Shown here piece after piece: positions 7,595 through 17,208 of a stretch of 62,356 nt of DNA. The stretch covers positions 1 to 62,356 of the forward strand of contig NZ_FPBJ01000021.1 of NCBI RefSeq assembly GCF_900116635.1. Direction: 5' to 3'. How positions within the stretch are numbered: position 1 is the stretch's first letter; the number at the start of each line of letters is the position of its first letter. The stretch is from Xenorhabdus koppenhoeferi (lineage in GTDB: Bacteria; Pseudomonadota; Gammaproteobacteria; Enterobacterales; Enterobacteriaceae). Below the pieces are notes generated by a model, which saw only the letters and a program-made list of their open reading frames with translations, did no database searches and had not been told where the DNA came from. A program made the position numbers and the translations under genes.

Positions 7595-9241
7595 CTAGTG
7601 TTTTATTATGTATAGATCTTTAGTGTGGTAGTTATCCAATGGATCTTTTCCGGTATAACCCCCTACATAGGGTTTTAATAAACGGGAATTTGTGTAGTAA
7701 TAGATTGGCACGATAGCGGAATCTTTATCTAATTGAGCGTTAGCTTTGGCATAAATTTCAGCACGTTCTTCATCAGTTTTTGCTTGAAGAGATTGCTTCA
7801 TTAACTCGTCGAATTCTTTACTCTTATAATGAGAAGTGTTGTTACTACTGTGGGATAACATAGGATTCAAGAAAGTAGAAGCTTCATTATAATCAGCGCA
7901 CCATCCGGCGCGGGCTACATCATAATTGCCCTGATGACGGGAGTCGAGGAACGTTTTCCACTCTTGGTTTTCAAGAGAAATGTCAACACCGATATTCTTT
8001 TTCCAAACGGAAGCAGCAGCAATAGCTAATTTTTTGTGTAGGTCAGAAGTGTTGTACAGTAATTTTACTTTCAAAGGATTATCTTTGGTAAATCCAGCTT
8101 CTGCCAAAAGTTTTTTCGCTTCTTCGTTACGTTGTTGCTGATTTAATTTAACGTACCAGTCTGGTTTCTCATCTTTAAAATCAGCAATATATGGTGGGGT
8201 ATAACCATAAGCAGGTATATCTCCCTGATTTTTTACCTTATTAGTTAAAAGAGCTTGATCCATTCCCAATTTCAGTGCGGTACGTACTCTTGGATCGTTA
8301 AATGGCATCCTTTCGTTATTAATTTCATAGTAGTAAGTGCACAATTTCGGATTTATACGCAACTGTTCGGGGATCTCTTTTTTCAGCTTTTGGAACAATT
8401 CAACCGGTAAGTTGTCATAACTCATCTCAATTTCGCCAGCACGATAACGGTTAACATCCGTGATTTCAGAAGAAATTGGTAAAATAGTGACTTGATTGAT
8501 AACTGTATTTTTATCATCCCAATAGACCGGATTTCGTTCAAAAACAAGGCGTTCATTGATTACCCAGCTTTTCACTTTATAAGCACCATTACCCACAAAA
8601 TTCTGGGGTTGCGTCCATCTATCACCATATTTTTCTACAGTTGCACGGTGGACTGGTGATGTACTTGTATGGACAAACAACCTGACCAGATAAGGAACAG
8701 GCTCACTCAGTGTTAATTGTAATGTATGATCATCTAATGCCTTCACACCCAAAGTTTCGGGTTTTTGTTTACCGCTAATGACATCATCAACATTAACAAT
8801 ATGAGCATATTGCATAAAACTTGCGTAAGGAGATGCAGTATTTGGGTCTACCAACCGGCGAAAGCTATAAACAAAATCCTGCGCAGTGACAGGGTCACCA
8901 TTAGACCACTTTGCATCTTTGCGTAAATGGAATGTCCAAACTTTGAAATCCTGCTGACTGTCCCAACTCACTGCTACACCGGGGATAATTTTGCCGTCAG
9001 GGTCATTAATCACCAACGTTTCAAATAAGTCACGAGCAATGTTGGATTCCGGCACACCCTCAATTTTATGCGGATCCAACGATTGGGGTTCCGAGCCATT
9101 GTTGCGGACTAGCACCTGTTTTGCAGGGTCTGCGAGTTGCACACCCGCGGGTACTTGCGCAGCAAAGGCCTGCCAGCCCATCATCATACCCAGGGCTGCC
9201 GTAATTCCGGCAGCCAGTTTTTTCTTTGTTGTGTTTATCAT
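7595..9241 (-). CDS. oppA: periplasmic oligopeptide-binding protein OppA, second copy
   Basis: Solute-binding protein (SBP family 5) that captures oligopeptides in the periplasm and delivers them to OppBC. I moved the start to the ATG at 9241 because GGAG lies about ten bases upstream and it opens a normal signal peptide (MINTTKKKLAAGITAALGMM...QAFAA). The upstream frame adds 36 residues with no signal character. The mature protein of about 520 residues has family motifs such as GNGAYKVKSW and GWCADYNEASTFLNP. It is the operon's second binding protein and is similar along its length to the one at 9365-11005. Confidence 0.94.
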   Translation of the reverse strand: MINTTKKKLAAGITAALGMMMGWQAFAAQVPAGVQLADPAKQVLVRNNGSEPQSLDPHKIEGVPESNIARDLFETLVINDPDGKIIPGVAVSWDSQQDFKVWTFHLRKDAKWSNGDPVTAQDFVYSFRRLVDPNTASPYASFMQYAHIVNVDDVISGKQKPETLGVKALDDHTLQLTLSEPVPYLVRLFVHTSTSPVHRATVEKYGDRWTQPQNFVGNGAYKVKSWVINERLVFERNPVYWDDKNTVINQVTILPISSEITDVNRYRAGEIEMSYDNLPVELFQKLKKEIPEQLRINPKLCTYYYEINNERMPFNDPRVRTALKLGMDQALLTNKVKNQGDIPAYGYTPPYIADFKDEKPDWYVKLNQQQRNEEAKKLLAEAGFTKDNPLKVKLLYNTSDLHKKLAIAAASVWKKNIGVDISLENQEWKTFLDSRHQGNYDVARAGWCADYNEASTFLNPMLSHSSNNTSHYKSKEFDELMKQSLQAKTDEERAEIYAKANAQLDKDSAIVPIYYYTNSRLLKPYVGGYTGKDPLDNYHTKDLYIIKH

Positions 9242-9364
9242 CTTATTGTTACTCCAATTAATATCATCTGACTCGTTAGAGCTATATATACATATTGGGA
9301 TGGTTATTATATGCATTAAAAAGGAACTATTTTGCTTAAAGCAGGACAATATTTTATTAAAAGA

Positions 9365-11005
9365 TCACTTATCAATTTTTTTTATGTATAAATTCTTTAG
9401 ATCGACATAATCAAGAGGATCTTTACCTATCATTCCACCAACAGTAGGGCGAATAAGACGTACACTGACACGATAATAAACAGGGATCATTCCTGAATCC
9501 TTATCAAGTTGAGCCTCAGCCTGTTGATAAAATTCCTTGCGGGTGGCGTCATCTTTTGCGACAAGTGCCTGACGAAGATAGTTATCAAACGCCTCACTTT
9601 GATAGAAACCGGTATTATTACTGCTAGTTGACAATAACATATTCAAAAAAGAGGAAGGTTCGTTGTAATCACCGCACCATGTCGCTCTCGCAACATCATA
9701 ATGTCCTTCATGGCGGTTCTGGAGAGAGGTTTTCCATTCCTGATTTTGCAATGTGACTTTTGCACCAATATTTTTTTGCCACATAGAAACCGCAGCAATG
9801 GCTTGTTGTTTATTCTGTTCTGACGTGTTGTACAACAAAGTAAACTTTAGGGGATTGCTGGCATCAAAACCGGCTTCTTTTAACAATTCCCTTGCCCGCT
9901 GATTACGTTGTTCTTGTGTCCAATTCGCCCATTCTGGATTAATGGACAAACCACCACCAATATAGGTTGGCGTAAAGCCATACGCTGGAATTTGCCCCTG
10001 CCCCATAATTCTTTCAGTGATGATATCGCGATCAAGACTCAGTTTTATGGCCTCACGTACTCGTTCATCTTTAAACAATGGTTTTTGGTTATTAATTTCG
10101 TAATAAAACGTGCACAAAAAAGGTGAAACTTGCAATTGATCGGGAATATCCCGTTTCATTTTTTGGTACAGATCAGGGGGAATAGCGCTGTTAGTAATAT
10201 CTATTTCCCCACTACGATAGCGGTTAACATCACTGATCCCTGAAACGACAGGCAGGAAAGTGCCATTTTCAATGATGGTCTCTTTATTGTTCCAATACTG
10301 TGAATTACGCGTTAAAACAAGTCGCTCATTGACTACCCAGTCTTTCAATATATAAGCGCCATTGCCAATATAGTTTGCCGGCAATGTCCACTTACTGCCC
10401 CATTTTTCTACCACATCTTGCCTGACAGGTTTCATCGCTGTATGACTTAACATATCAATCAGATAAGGCACAGGCAGGCTGAGTGTTACCTGGAAACGAC
10501 GTTCATCCAACGCCTTGACACCCAATTGGTCCGGTGCTTTTGTTCCGTTCAAAATATCATCGGCATTCTGCACATGGGTATATTGTAAATAACTGGTATA
10601 AGGAGAACCGGTGCTCGGATCAGCAAGGCGACGCCAGCTATAGACAAAATCCTGTGCAGTTACCGGTTTTCCATCGCGCCATTTAGCATCTTCACGTAAA
10701 TAGAATGTCCAAATCTTATGACCTTCATTTTCCCATCTTTCTGCTACTCCGGGCACCGTTTCACCATTTGGCCCTGTCGTTACCAGTCCTTCCAGTAGGT
10801 TACGAATCACAACAGTTTCTGGATTACCTTCTACTTTATGAGGATCCAATGAAGTCACCTCAACTCCATTATTAATGGTTATTTCTTGTTTTTCGGCTAA
10901 TGTGACTCCCGCGGGAATAACCGCAGCAAAGCTTTGGGCAGCAGGTAATGATGATAAAACGATACTTGAAATTATTTTCCCCAATTTTGATGATTGCTTC
11001 TTCAT
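9365..11005 (-). CDS. oppA: periplasmic oligopeptide-binding protein OppA, first copy
   Basis: Promoter-proximal of two tandem OppA paralogues. The start is the ATG at 11005, with GGAG six bases upstream, giving a 546-residue precursor with a signal peptide ending QSFAA. The frame could begin at an upstream TTG, which is less likely. Conserved stretches shared with its neighbour include GNGAYILKDWVVNERLVLTR and WCGDYNEPSSFLN. The 123-base gap to the next oppA carries no clear terminator. The pair probably differ in peptide preference, which is inference from their divergence. Confidence 0.94.
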   Translation of the reverse strand: MKKQSSKLGKIISSIVLSSLPAAQSFAAVIPAGVTLAEKQEITINNGVEVTSLDPHKVEGNPETVVIRNLLEGLVTTGPNGETVPGVAERWENEGHKIWTFYLREDAKWRDGKPVTAQDFVYSWRRLADPSTGSPYTSYLQYTHVQNADDILNGTKAPDQLGVKALDERRFQVTLSLPVPYLIDMLSHTAMKPVRQDVVEKWGSKWTLPANYIGNGAYILKDWVVNERLVLTRNSQYWNNKETIIENGTFLPVVSGISDVNRYRSGEIDITNSAIPPDLYQKMKRDIPDQLQVSPFLCTFYYEINNQKPLFKDERVREAIKLSLDRDIITERIMGQGQIPAYGFTPTYIGGGLSINPEWANWTQEQRNQRARELLKEAGFDASNPLKFTLLYNTSEQNKQQAIAAVSMWQKNIGAKVTLQNQEWKTSLQNRHEGHYDVARATWCGDYNEPSSFLNMLLSTSSNNTGFYQSEAFDNYLRQALVAKDDATRKEFYQQAEAQLDKDSGMIPVYYRVSVRLIRPTVGGMIGKDPLDYVDLKNLYIKKIDK

Positions 11006-11670
11006 TTTTTGCTCCAAATTATCAACCGCACATGGATCGTTTTTAATCTGTTAACTCTGTAATTTATTTATTTCATTAACACATAGTATTTAATATGTTA
11101 AAAAATAACGCGAACATAATAATTGTTATACAATATCCATAATCGATTTATTAAGGAATTAAAATAAATCTGTTATTTTTGTATAAACTCCACTTATAAA
11201 ATAAACACAACAAGCTGAAAACAATAGATTTTATTTTACTCTTTCAATATAAAAATCATAAGACACCATTGAAAGAGAAAATAAACATTATTTTAACAAA
11301 ATGCAATCACCACAGAGTAAAAATCCACCTCCATCACAAAATGCCCAAGCAAGACACCAGTCTGTTAAAATTATGGAAAGGAAAATAGTGTGAAAAATTA
11401 CAGTATGATTTTGAGGGAGTAGTAGACTAAGTAAGAATAAAACATAAGCAATCGTTTTTAAAAGAATTACTCAGAAATGGTGTTAATAGCCAACCATTTT
11501 TTGATTGGCTGGATTTGAGTTAATTAACTCCTCTTATTAATAAGTGGAAAATTTCATCTTCTTACATTAACGATATGTTGTAGCATAAACTTCCAAAATC
11601 AATCTATTTCCGACGCGGTTCTCTCCCCATAGCATTGGAAGAAATCGCTACTAATTCAGGTTGAAGTCCG
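11006..11670. other. AT-rich gap between oppA and tdk; ychE and adhE absent
   Basis: No convincing gene lies here beyond a possible extension of tdk down to 11604. The right-hand part carries a weak hairpin at 11488-11510 (AGCCAA...TTGGCT) that could end tdk transcription. The left-hand part must hold the opp promoter. In E. coli this interval contains ychE and adhE; neither is present. Confidence 0.6.
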
Positions 11671-12267
11671 TTAAACCTTTTTTGCCCTGGCATCACAAAT
11701 AACGTCAGTATAGTGTCTACGGCACACAGAGACGTATTTTTCATTGCCACCAATGACAACCTGGGCACCATCGTAAACAACGTTACCATCGCCTCCAAAA
11801 CGCAGGACATGGCTGGCCTTTCTCCCACAATGACAGATTGTTTTCAACTCCACCAATTTATCTGCCCAAGCGAGAAGATATTTACTTCCACTAAATAACT
11901 CTCCCTGAAAATCCGTTCTTAATCCATAACAGAGAACAGGAATATCATCATAATCTACAATTTCACAAAGCTGCTTGACGTGTTCTTTTGATAAGAATTG
12001 ACATTCATCAATCAAAACACAATGGACTTTTTCAGACCCATTTTCACTTCTGATAAGCTCAGCAATATTTGTTTCTGGTGAAAATAACAAAGCTTCAGCA
12101 CATAAGCCAATACGAGAACTCACCTTTCCTTTACCAAAACGAGTATCAATTTCTGCTGTAAAAATCAGCGTTCTCATTCCTCTTTCGTTATAGTTATAGG
12201 AAGATTGTAATAAAGAAGTTGATTTCCCTGCATTCATGGCAGAATAATAAAAATAAAGCTGAGCCAT
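11671..12267 (-). CDS. tdk: thymidine kinase
   Basis: Phosphorylates thymidine with ATP in the salvage pathway. It begins [20 protein letters not shown], with the P-loop at residues 8-17, and has the DECQFL Walker B and the lasso-domain zinc cysteines (CHCGRKA ... CRRHY). The start at 12267 matches the known family start; an earlier ATG at 12279 lies too close to its ribosome binding site. The product ends early at CDARAKKV after an A6 run. One base less would continue [12 protein letters not shown]... for 23 codons to 11604, so the C-terminus may be frameshifted. It is divergent from hns, as in E. coli. Confidence 0.93.
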   Translation of the reverse strand: MAQLYFYYSAMNAGKSTSLLQSSYNYNERGMRTLIFTAEIDTRFGKGKVSSRIGLCAEALLFSPETNIAELIRSENGSEKVHCVLIDECQFLSKEHVKQLCEIVDYDDIPVLCYGLRTDFQGELFSGSKYLLAWADKLVELKTICHCGRKASHVLRFGGDGNVVYDGAQVVIGGNEKYVSVCRRHYTDVICDARAKKV

Positions 12268-12759
12268 TGGCCCGTCCATCCTCTAGTCAAATTTAATCAG
12301 GTGATATATCGCGGTAAGTTTATCACACACTTTGACCAAGTTTACTTCCTGTTATTGACTAATGTGATGTGGCAGAAACAAATTAGAACGAATGTAAGAA
12401 GGTTATTTCCATGATAATCATCACATTTGTGCATATAAAATCAACACCGAAAGCGCTTGCTGCATGACAAATGAACAAACTCAATAACAAAAGAAATAGT
12501 TATTTCCTTTCCATCCTTTGCATATTAATAATCATAGCGGTTTACTTTTGTTCAATTTATCTCTCTATAATCATAACTAATCGATTACCCATAAAAAACT
12601 TTCATTTCGCACTTGCTCTTCAACTTATTTCTATAAAATAGTTAACATTCCTTACAAATTGACCATAAATTAGTTTTATACATCACAGTTTATGCCTTAC
12701 TCAACTTTACAGTAATCTACCTCAATTCTTATTGTGAAATGACAAAATCAATAGCAGGA

Positions 12760-12801
12760 TTAAAATGCAATATATCGATTATCAAAAAAATTGCATTTTA
12801 A
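12760..12801. promoter_or_regulatory. 12-bp perfect inverted repeat in the hns upstream region
   Basis: TTAAAATGCAAT (12760-12771) and ATTGCATTTTAA (12790-12801) form a perfect 12-bp dyad with an 18-base spacer, ending 109 bases before the hns start. It could be an operator or a leader hairpin. The rest of 12268-12910 is AT-rich, must contain the divergent tdk and hns promoters, and shows no gene. Confidence 0.55.
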
Positions 12802-12910
12802 AATGGCCTATTTTAGCCTGAGAAAGTAAATTCACTATTGCAGAAAATAAAATAGCATTCTATTATTATCCCTACATCAGCTATCATCATTATAATTTGA
12901 GACCAGGACA

Positions 12911-13312
12911 ATGAGCGAAAATTTAAAATCCTTAAATAACATCCGTACCTTGCGCGCACAAGCAAGAGAATGTGAACTTACCACTTTAGAAGAAATGCTG
13001 GAAAAACTTACAACTGTTGTTGAAGAACGTCGTGAAGAAGAAAGCCAAGCTCGCGCGCAAATAGAAGAGCGTACACGTAAGCTTCAAGAATATCGCGAAA
13101 TGCTGGAGAAAGACGGTATTGAATTAAGCGATTTAGTGGATGCTTTAAGTGGTAAAGCTACCAGTAAATCTAAACGTGCTGCACGTCCAGCTAAATATTC
13201 ATACATCGATGAAGGTGAAACTAAAACTTGGACTGGTCAAGGCCGTACACCTGCTGTAATCAAGAAAGCAATTGAAGAAGAAGGCAAAAAACTTGAAGAT
13301 TTTCTGATCTAA
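12911..13312 (+). CDS. hns: nucleoid-associated protein H-NS
   Basis: A 133-residue DNA-binding and DNA-bridging protein that silences AT-rich and horizontally acquired genes. The N-terminal coiled-coil oligomerisation domain (roughly residues 1-65, rich in Glu and Arg) is followed by a basic linker ([15 protein letters not shown]) and the C-terminal minor-groove domain with [15 protein letters not shown] is the AT-hook-like motif. It is next to tdk as in E. coli, and followed by a strong terminator. It may well silence the AT-rich T6SS cluster in this window, which is inference. Confidence 0.97.
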   Translation: MSENLKSLNNIRTLRAQARECELTTLEEMLEKLTTVVEERREEESQARAQIEERTRKLQEYREMLEKDGIELSDLVDALSGKATSKSKRAARPAKYSYIDEGETKTWTGQGRTPAVIKKAIEEEGKKLEDFLI

Positions 13313-13336
13313 TCAGTTTTTTGTAACCTCAATAAC

Positions 13337-13362
13337 AAAAATACCCTATCAAGGGTATTTTT
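13337..13362 (+). terminator. rho-independent terminator of hns
   Basis: AATACCCT and AGGGTATT pair around a 4-base loop, followed by a T-rich tract. It lies 25 bases after the hns stop. Confidence 0.88.
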
Positions 13363-13429
13363 ATTTTATGATTAATATAACTAGTTAGGTTAATTACGAG
13401 CTGATGTAGAGACACTGAGAGTTATATTA

Positions 13430-13498
13430 ATGGCGAAAACGACTTCATATTCTCAACGTGATAAAGAAGAATTTAACACCAACTTAGTTTTTTATTAA
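13430..13498 (+). CDS. possible 22-aa ORF between two terminators
   Basis: An ATG with a weak upstream gagagtt opens MAKTTSYSQRDKEEFNTNLV and stops after 22 codons. It lies between the hns terminator and the terminator of the converging epimerase gene. It could be a tiny protein, the remnant of a lost gene, or chance. No family is recognised. Confidence 0.2.
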   Translation: MAKTTSYSQRDKEEFNTNLVFY

Positions 13499-13511
13499 CA
13501 TTATTTTATAA

Positions 13512-13536
13512 AAAAGGAGCTACACGCTCCTTTTTC
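13512..13536 (-). terminator. terminator of the galU-ugd-epimerase genes
   Basis: AAAAAGGAGC and GCTCCTTTTT pair around tacac. The stem is symmetrical and flanked by A- and T-runs, so it can act in both directions. It lies eight bases beyond the stop of the epimerase gene. Confidence 0.85.
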
Positions 13537-13543
13537 TTTGTTT

Positions 13544-14560
13544 TTATTGCACTGACTTCTGATAAAAATCCAAATACCAATCAATAAACCGTTTCACGCC
13601 TTCTTTTACCGGAGTATTGGGCAAAAACCCAATCTTATTGTAAAGGGCACTGGAATCCGCACACGTTGACAATACATCACCATCCTGAATTTCCATAAAG
13701 TTTTTCTTCGCCTCTATTCCCAGTGAAACTTCAATCGCTTCAATAAAATCACCCAGTTTTGTCGGCTGCCCATTACCTATATTGTAAATACAGTATGGCG
13801 CAGAGCTGGCAGATATCTGTCCATTTTCAACTGACCAATCTTTATTGGAAGCAGGAATGATATCCTGCAATCTGATTATAGATTCAACAATGTCATCAAT
13901 ATATGTGAAATCCCTCACCATGTTGCCATGATTATAAACATCAATTGACTTACCTTCTGACATAGCTTTGGTAAATTTAAATAAAGCCATATCAGGACGG
14001 CCCCACGGCCCATATACGGTGAAAAATCTCAGTCCAGTAGTAGGAAGTTGATAAAGATGAGAATAACTGTGAGACATTAACTCGTCAGCTTTTTTCGTTG
14101 CCGCATATAAAGAGACAGGATGATCAACGGAATCATCCGTGGAAAAAGGCTGCTTTTTATTTAATCCATATACTGAACTAGAAGATGCATATAATAAATG
14201 TTCTACATGATTATGGCGACATCCTTCAAGAATATTGATATGACCGATGATATTGGCATCAATATATGCCATTGGGTTTTGTATTGAATAGCGGACACCC
14301 GGCTGAGCTCCCAAATGGATAACGCGCTGAAATTGGTGTTTAGCAAACAATTCCGGGATAGCAATTCTGTCAGCTAGATCTAATTTTTCAAATTTAAAAT
14401 TTGAAAAAGGAAGTAATAAATTTAATCTCGCCTGCTTCAAATTAATATCATAATAATCATTGAGGTTATCGATACCGACAACCTCATAACCCATATTCAA
14501 TAACCGCTGACTGACATGAAAACCAATAAAACCAGCAGAACCTGTAACTAAAAATTTCAT
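13544..14560 (-). CDS. UDP-glucuronate 4-epimerase-like NAD-dependent epimerase
   Basis: A 338-residue short-chain dehydrogenase/reductase. The N-terminal NAD motif is GSAGFIGFH (residues 7-15), and the catalytic pair is visible in SLYAATKKADE (YxxxK). The start NLNDYYDINLKQARLNLL and the overall pattern match UDP-glucuronate/UDP-galacturonate epimerases used for surface polysaccharides. The gene lies eight bases after ugd, whose product is UDP-glucuronate, so the substrate assignment fits. I used the ATG at 14560 (MKFLVTGSAG); a TTG at 14572 would overlap ugd. It is absent from the E. coli hns-galU interval. Confidence 0.88.
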   Translation of the reverse strand: MKFLVTGSAGFIGFHVSQRLLNMGYEVVGIDNLNDYYDINLKQARLNLLLPFSNFKFEKLDLADRIAIPELFAKHQFQRVIHLGAQPGVRYSIQNPMAYIDANIIGHINILEGCRHNHVEHLLYASSSSVYGLNKKQPFSTDDSVDHPVSLYAATKKADELMSHSYSHLYQLPTTGLRFFTVYGPWGRPDMALFKFTKAMSEGKSIDVYNHGNMVRDFTYIDDIVESIIRLQDIIPASNKDWSVENGQISASSAPYCIYNIGNGQPTKLGDFIEAIEVSLGIEAKKNFMEIQDGDVLSTCADSSALYNKIGFLPNTPVKEGVKRFIDWYLDFYQKSVQ

Positions 14561-14568
14561 ATCATTAC

Positions 14569-15912
14569 TCAAATAACTGGATTGATAGAGGAACCACGGC
14601 CAATACCATAATAAGTAAACCCACGCGATTGCATACGCTCAGGATCATAAAGATTGCGGCCATCAAAAATCACTGGAGTTTTTAATGAATTTTTAATCAC
14701 ATCAAAATCAGGTGCCCTGAAATTTTGCCACTCTGTACAGATAATTAAAGCATCAGCCCCTTTTAATGCAGACTCTTTTGTCCCCATTAAGGACAGATCA
14801 TCACGCTGCCCATAAATACGCTGAGCTTCTTGCATCGCTTCTGGATCATATGCCTGCACTTTAGCACCACATTTCCATAATGTTTCCATTAATACAAGGC
14901 TTGATGCTTCACGCATATCATCTGTATTAGGTTTAAACGATAATCCCCAAATAGCGAATGTTTTGCCGGATAAATCATTACCAAAATGATGCTTAACAAA
15001 AGCCGGCAATTTACCTTTTTGTTTTTCGTTAACTTGTTCGACTGCCTGAAGAATTTTAGGAATATATCCAATCTGCTCAGCAGTACGAATCAATGCCTGA
15101 ACATCTTTCGGGAAGCATGAACCGCCATATCCACACCCGGGGTAAATAAAGTGATATCCGATTCGTGAATCGGAGCCAATTCCCTGACGTACATTTTCAA
15201 TATCTGCTCCCAACATTTCTGCCAGGTTAGCAATTTCATTCATAAAACTGATTTTCGTTGCCAACATACAGTTAGCTGCATATTTAGTTAGCTCCGCACT
15301 ACGGATGTCCATAACTATCATACGATCATGATTACGATTGAATGGCTCATAAAGCTCGCGCATTACATCAACTACACCGTCATTATCACAGCCAATAATA
15401 ATGCGCTCTGGGCGCATACAATCAGCAACAGCGGCTCCCTCTTTCAAAAACTCAGGATTGGAAACAACGTCGAACGGAAACTCAACATTACGTTGTGCCA
15501 GTGTTGCCTGCATCACTGTTCTAACTTTATCAGCCGTACCTACTGGCACGGTTGATTTGTCAACAACGACTCTGTAGCCATCCATATTTTCTGCTATGGT
15601 TCGCGCTACGGCAGTGACATACTGAAGATCTGCTGAGCCGTCTTCATCCGGTGGTGTTCCTACTGCAATAAACTGTAATTTGCCATGAGCAATACCGGCT
15701 TTGGCGTCTGTTGTAAAATTCAGACGCCCTTCAACATGATTTTTCTTTACCAGAGGTGCCAAGCCAGGTTCAAAAATAGGGATCTGACCATTTTTTAGGT
15801 TTTCCACCTTTTTTGCATCAATATCAACACAAAGTACATCATGCCCAACTTCCGCAAATACGGTCGCTTGAACTAAGCCTACATAGCCAATACCAAATAC
15901 AGTAACTTTCAT
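14569..15912 (-). CDS. ugd: UDP-glucose 6-dehydrogenase
   Basis: Oxidises UDP-glucose to UDP-glucuronate with two NAD+. The 447-residue protein opens with [14 protein letters not shown] (NAD motif GxGxxG). The catalytic cysteine is in [12 protein letters not shown] near residue 265, and the C-terminal UDP-binding domain contains [15 protein letters not shown]. It lies 24 bases after galU, which makes its substrate, and just before the epimerase that uses its product. The three genes form a short UDP-sugar pathway for capsule, lipopolysaccharide or lipid A decoration. Confidence 0.95.
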   Translation of the reverse strand: MKVTVFGIGYVGLVQATVFAEVGHDVLCVDIDAKKVENLKNGQIPIFEPGLAPLVKKNHVEGRLNFTTDAKAGIAHGKLQFIAVGTPPDEDGSADLQYVTAVARTIAENMDGYRVVVDKSTVPVGTADKVRTVMQATLAQRNVEFPFDVVSNPEFLKEGAAVADCMRPERIIIGCDNDGVVDVMRELYEPFNRNHDRMIVMDIRSAELTKYAANCMLATKISFMNEIANLAEMLGADIENVRQGIGSDSRIGYHFIYPGCGYGGSCFPKDVQALIRTAEQIGYIPKILQAVEQVNEKQKGKLPAFVKHHFGNDLSGKTFAIWGLSFKPNTDDMREASSLVLMETLWKCGAKVQAYDPEAMQEAQRIYGQRDDLSLMGTKESALKGADALIICTEWQNFRAPDFDVIKNSLKTPVIFDGRNLYDPERMQSRGFTYYGIGRGSSINPVI

Positions 15913-15936
15913 ATCACACCTTAAATGACTAATAGA

Positions 15937-16854
15937 TTATTTTTCAATCTGGTTTTGCAAGGTCATGATCCAATCCATGAATGATTTACCCAGTTCCTTG
16001 TGTTTCATGCCATATTCTACAAATGCCTGCATATAGCCCAGTTTATTACCGCAATCATGGCTACGGCCCTGCAAGTGATAAGCCTCTACTGGCTCTTTTT
16101 CCATCAGCATGGCAATGGCATCTGTTAATTGAATTTCATCACCTGCCCCTGGTGCCGTTTTTGCCAGCAATGGCCAAATTTTTTCAGATAATACATAACG
16201 CCCAACAATAGAAAGATTGGATGGCGCTTCTTCTGGTTTCGGTTTCTCAACAACACGGACAATAGGTTTACTGTCACCGGGTTGTAGCTCTTCGCCTAAG
16301 CAATCTACAATGCCATAATCCGAGACACTTTCTTTAGGAACAGGTTCTACCAGAATCTGACTGGTTCCATTGCTATTAAAACGCGATAGCATTTCACTCA
16401 GATTATATTTTGACAGGTCGGTACTATGCTCATCTAAAATGACATCTGGCAAAATAACAGCAAACGGTTCATCACCAATAAGTGGCTTAGCACATAAGAC
16501 CGCATGCCCCAATCCTTTTGCAATTCCTTGCCGAGTTTGCATTATCGTCACATGGCTCGGACAGATAGACTGTACCTCATCCAATAACTGACGTTTGACC
16601 CTTTTCTCAAGGATTGCTTCCAGCTCAAAACTGGTATCAAAATGATTTTCTATAGAATTCTTGGATGAATGTGTGACCAGAATAATTTCATTAATGCCAG
16701 CTTTAATACATTCATTGACAACATACTGAATAAGCGGTTTATCCACCAAAGGGAGCATTTCTTTAGGGATAGCTTTAGTGGCTGGTAACATTCTTGTTCC
16801 CAAACCAGCTACAGGGATAACAGCTTTTTTTACCTTTTTGTTTATTGCTGACAT
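15937..16854 (-). CDS. galU: UTP-glucose-1-phosphate uridylyltransferase
   Basis: Makes UDP-glucose from glucose-1-phosphate and UTP. The 305-residue protein has the nucleotidyltransferase motif [18 protein letters not shown] at residues 17-34 and VEKP later in the chain. I set the start at 16854 ([14 protein letters not shown]) because GGAG lies eight bases upstream and the family begins there. rssB lies upstream on the same strand, as in E. coli, but an ERIC repeat separates them, so galU may depend on its own promoter. Confidence 0.96.
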   Translation of the reverse strand: MSAINKKVKKAVIPVAGLGTRMLPATKAIPKEMLPLVDKPLIQYVVNECIKAGINEIILVTHSSKNSIENHFDTSFELEAILEKRVKRQLLDEVQSICPSHVTIMQTRQGIAKGLGHAVLCAKPLIGDEPFAVILPDVILDEHSTDLSKYNLSEMLSRFNSNGTSQILVEPVPKESVSDYGIVDCLGEELQPGDSKPIVRVVEKPKPEEAPSNLSIVGRYVLSEKIWPLLAKTAPGAGDEIQLTDAIAMLMEKEPVEAYHLQGRSHDCGNKLGYMQAFVEYGMKHKELGKSFMDWIMTLQNQIEK

Positions 16855-17003
16855 TACATTGTCTCCTACTGCCATGTTGTCACTGAAAAAACCTATACAG
16901 TTAGCTTAAATAGCACTAGCTCTCTAAAAAAATCGTATGTGTGAAGAAAACCGTATTCATAAAAAATAACGCACACGAGTATACCAGTTAATTCAACCTG
17001 ATA

Positions 17004-17128
17004 TATACTCGTCGTCTTTCCAATTGCAGCTTTGTTGGCTTTGCTCGCTCACCCTAGTCGCATAATTGTCTATGCTCAAAGACTCATTCCCTTGCTATCG
17101 TACTGCAACTCGAAATTTATTGGGTATA
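17004..17128. repeat. ERIC repeat (about 125 bp) between rssB and galU
   Basis: It begins tatactcgtcgtctttcc and ends aaatttattgggtata, with the internal tttgttggct and gctcgctcaccc blocks of the ERIC (enterobacterial repetitive intergenic consensus) family. The two ends form an imperfect terminal inverted repeat. It sits in the 354-base gap between two co-oriented genes and, if transcribed, would fold into a long hairpin. The rest of the gap shows no gene. Confidence 0.85.
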
Positions 17129-17208
17129 AGTGCACTATTTTTTGCTCATATTTATATGATTTTATGTTTAACATGGCAGTAAAATGATACATAAATGCTA
17201 CAAAATCA

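Noticed and set aside
11671-11700. Programmed -1 frameshift in tdk at A-AAA-AAG
   Set aside because: The -1 frame after the slip stops within about 8 codons; the long tail lies in the +1 frame instead.
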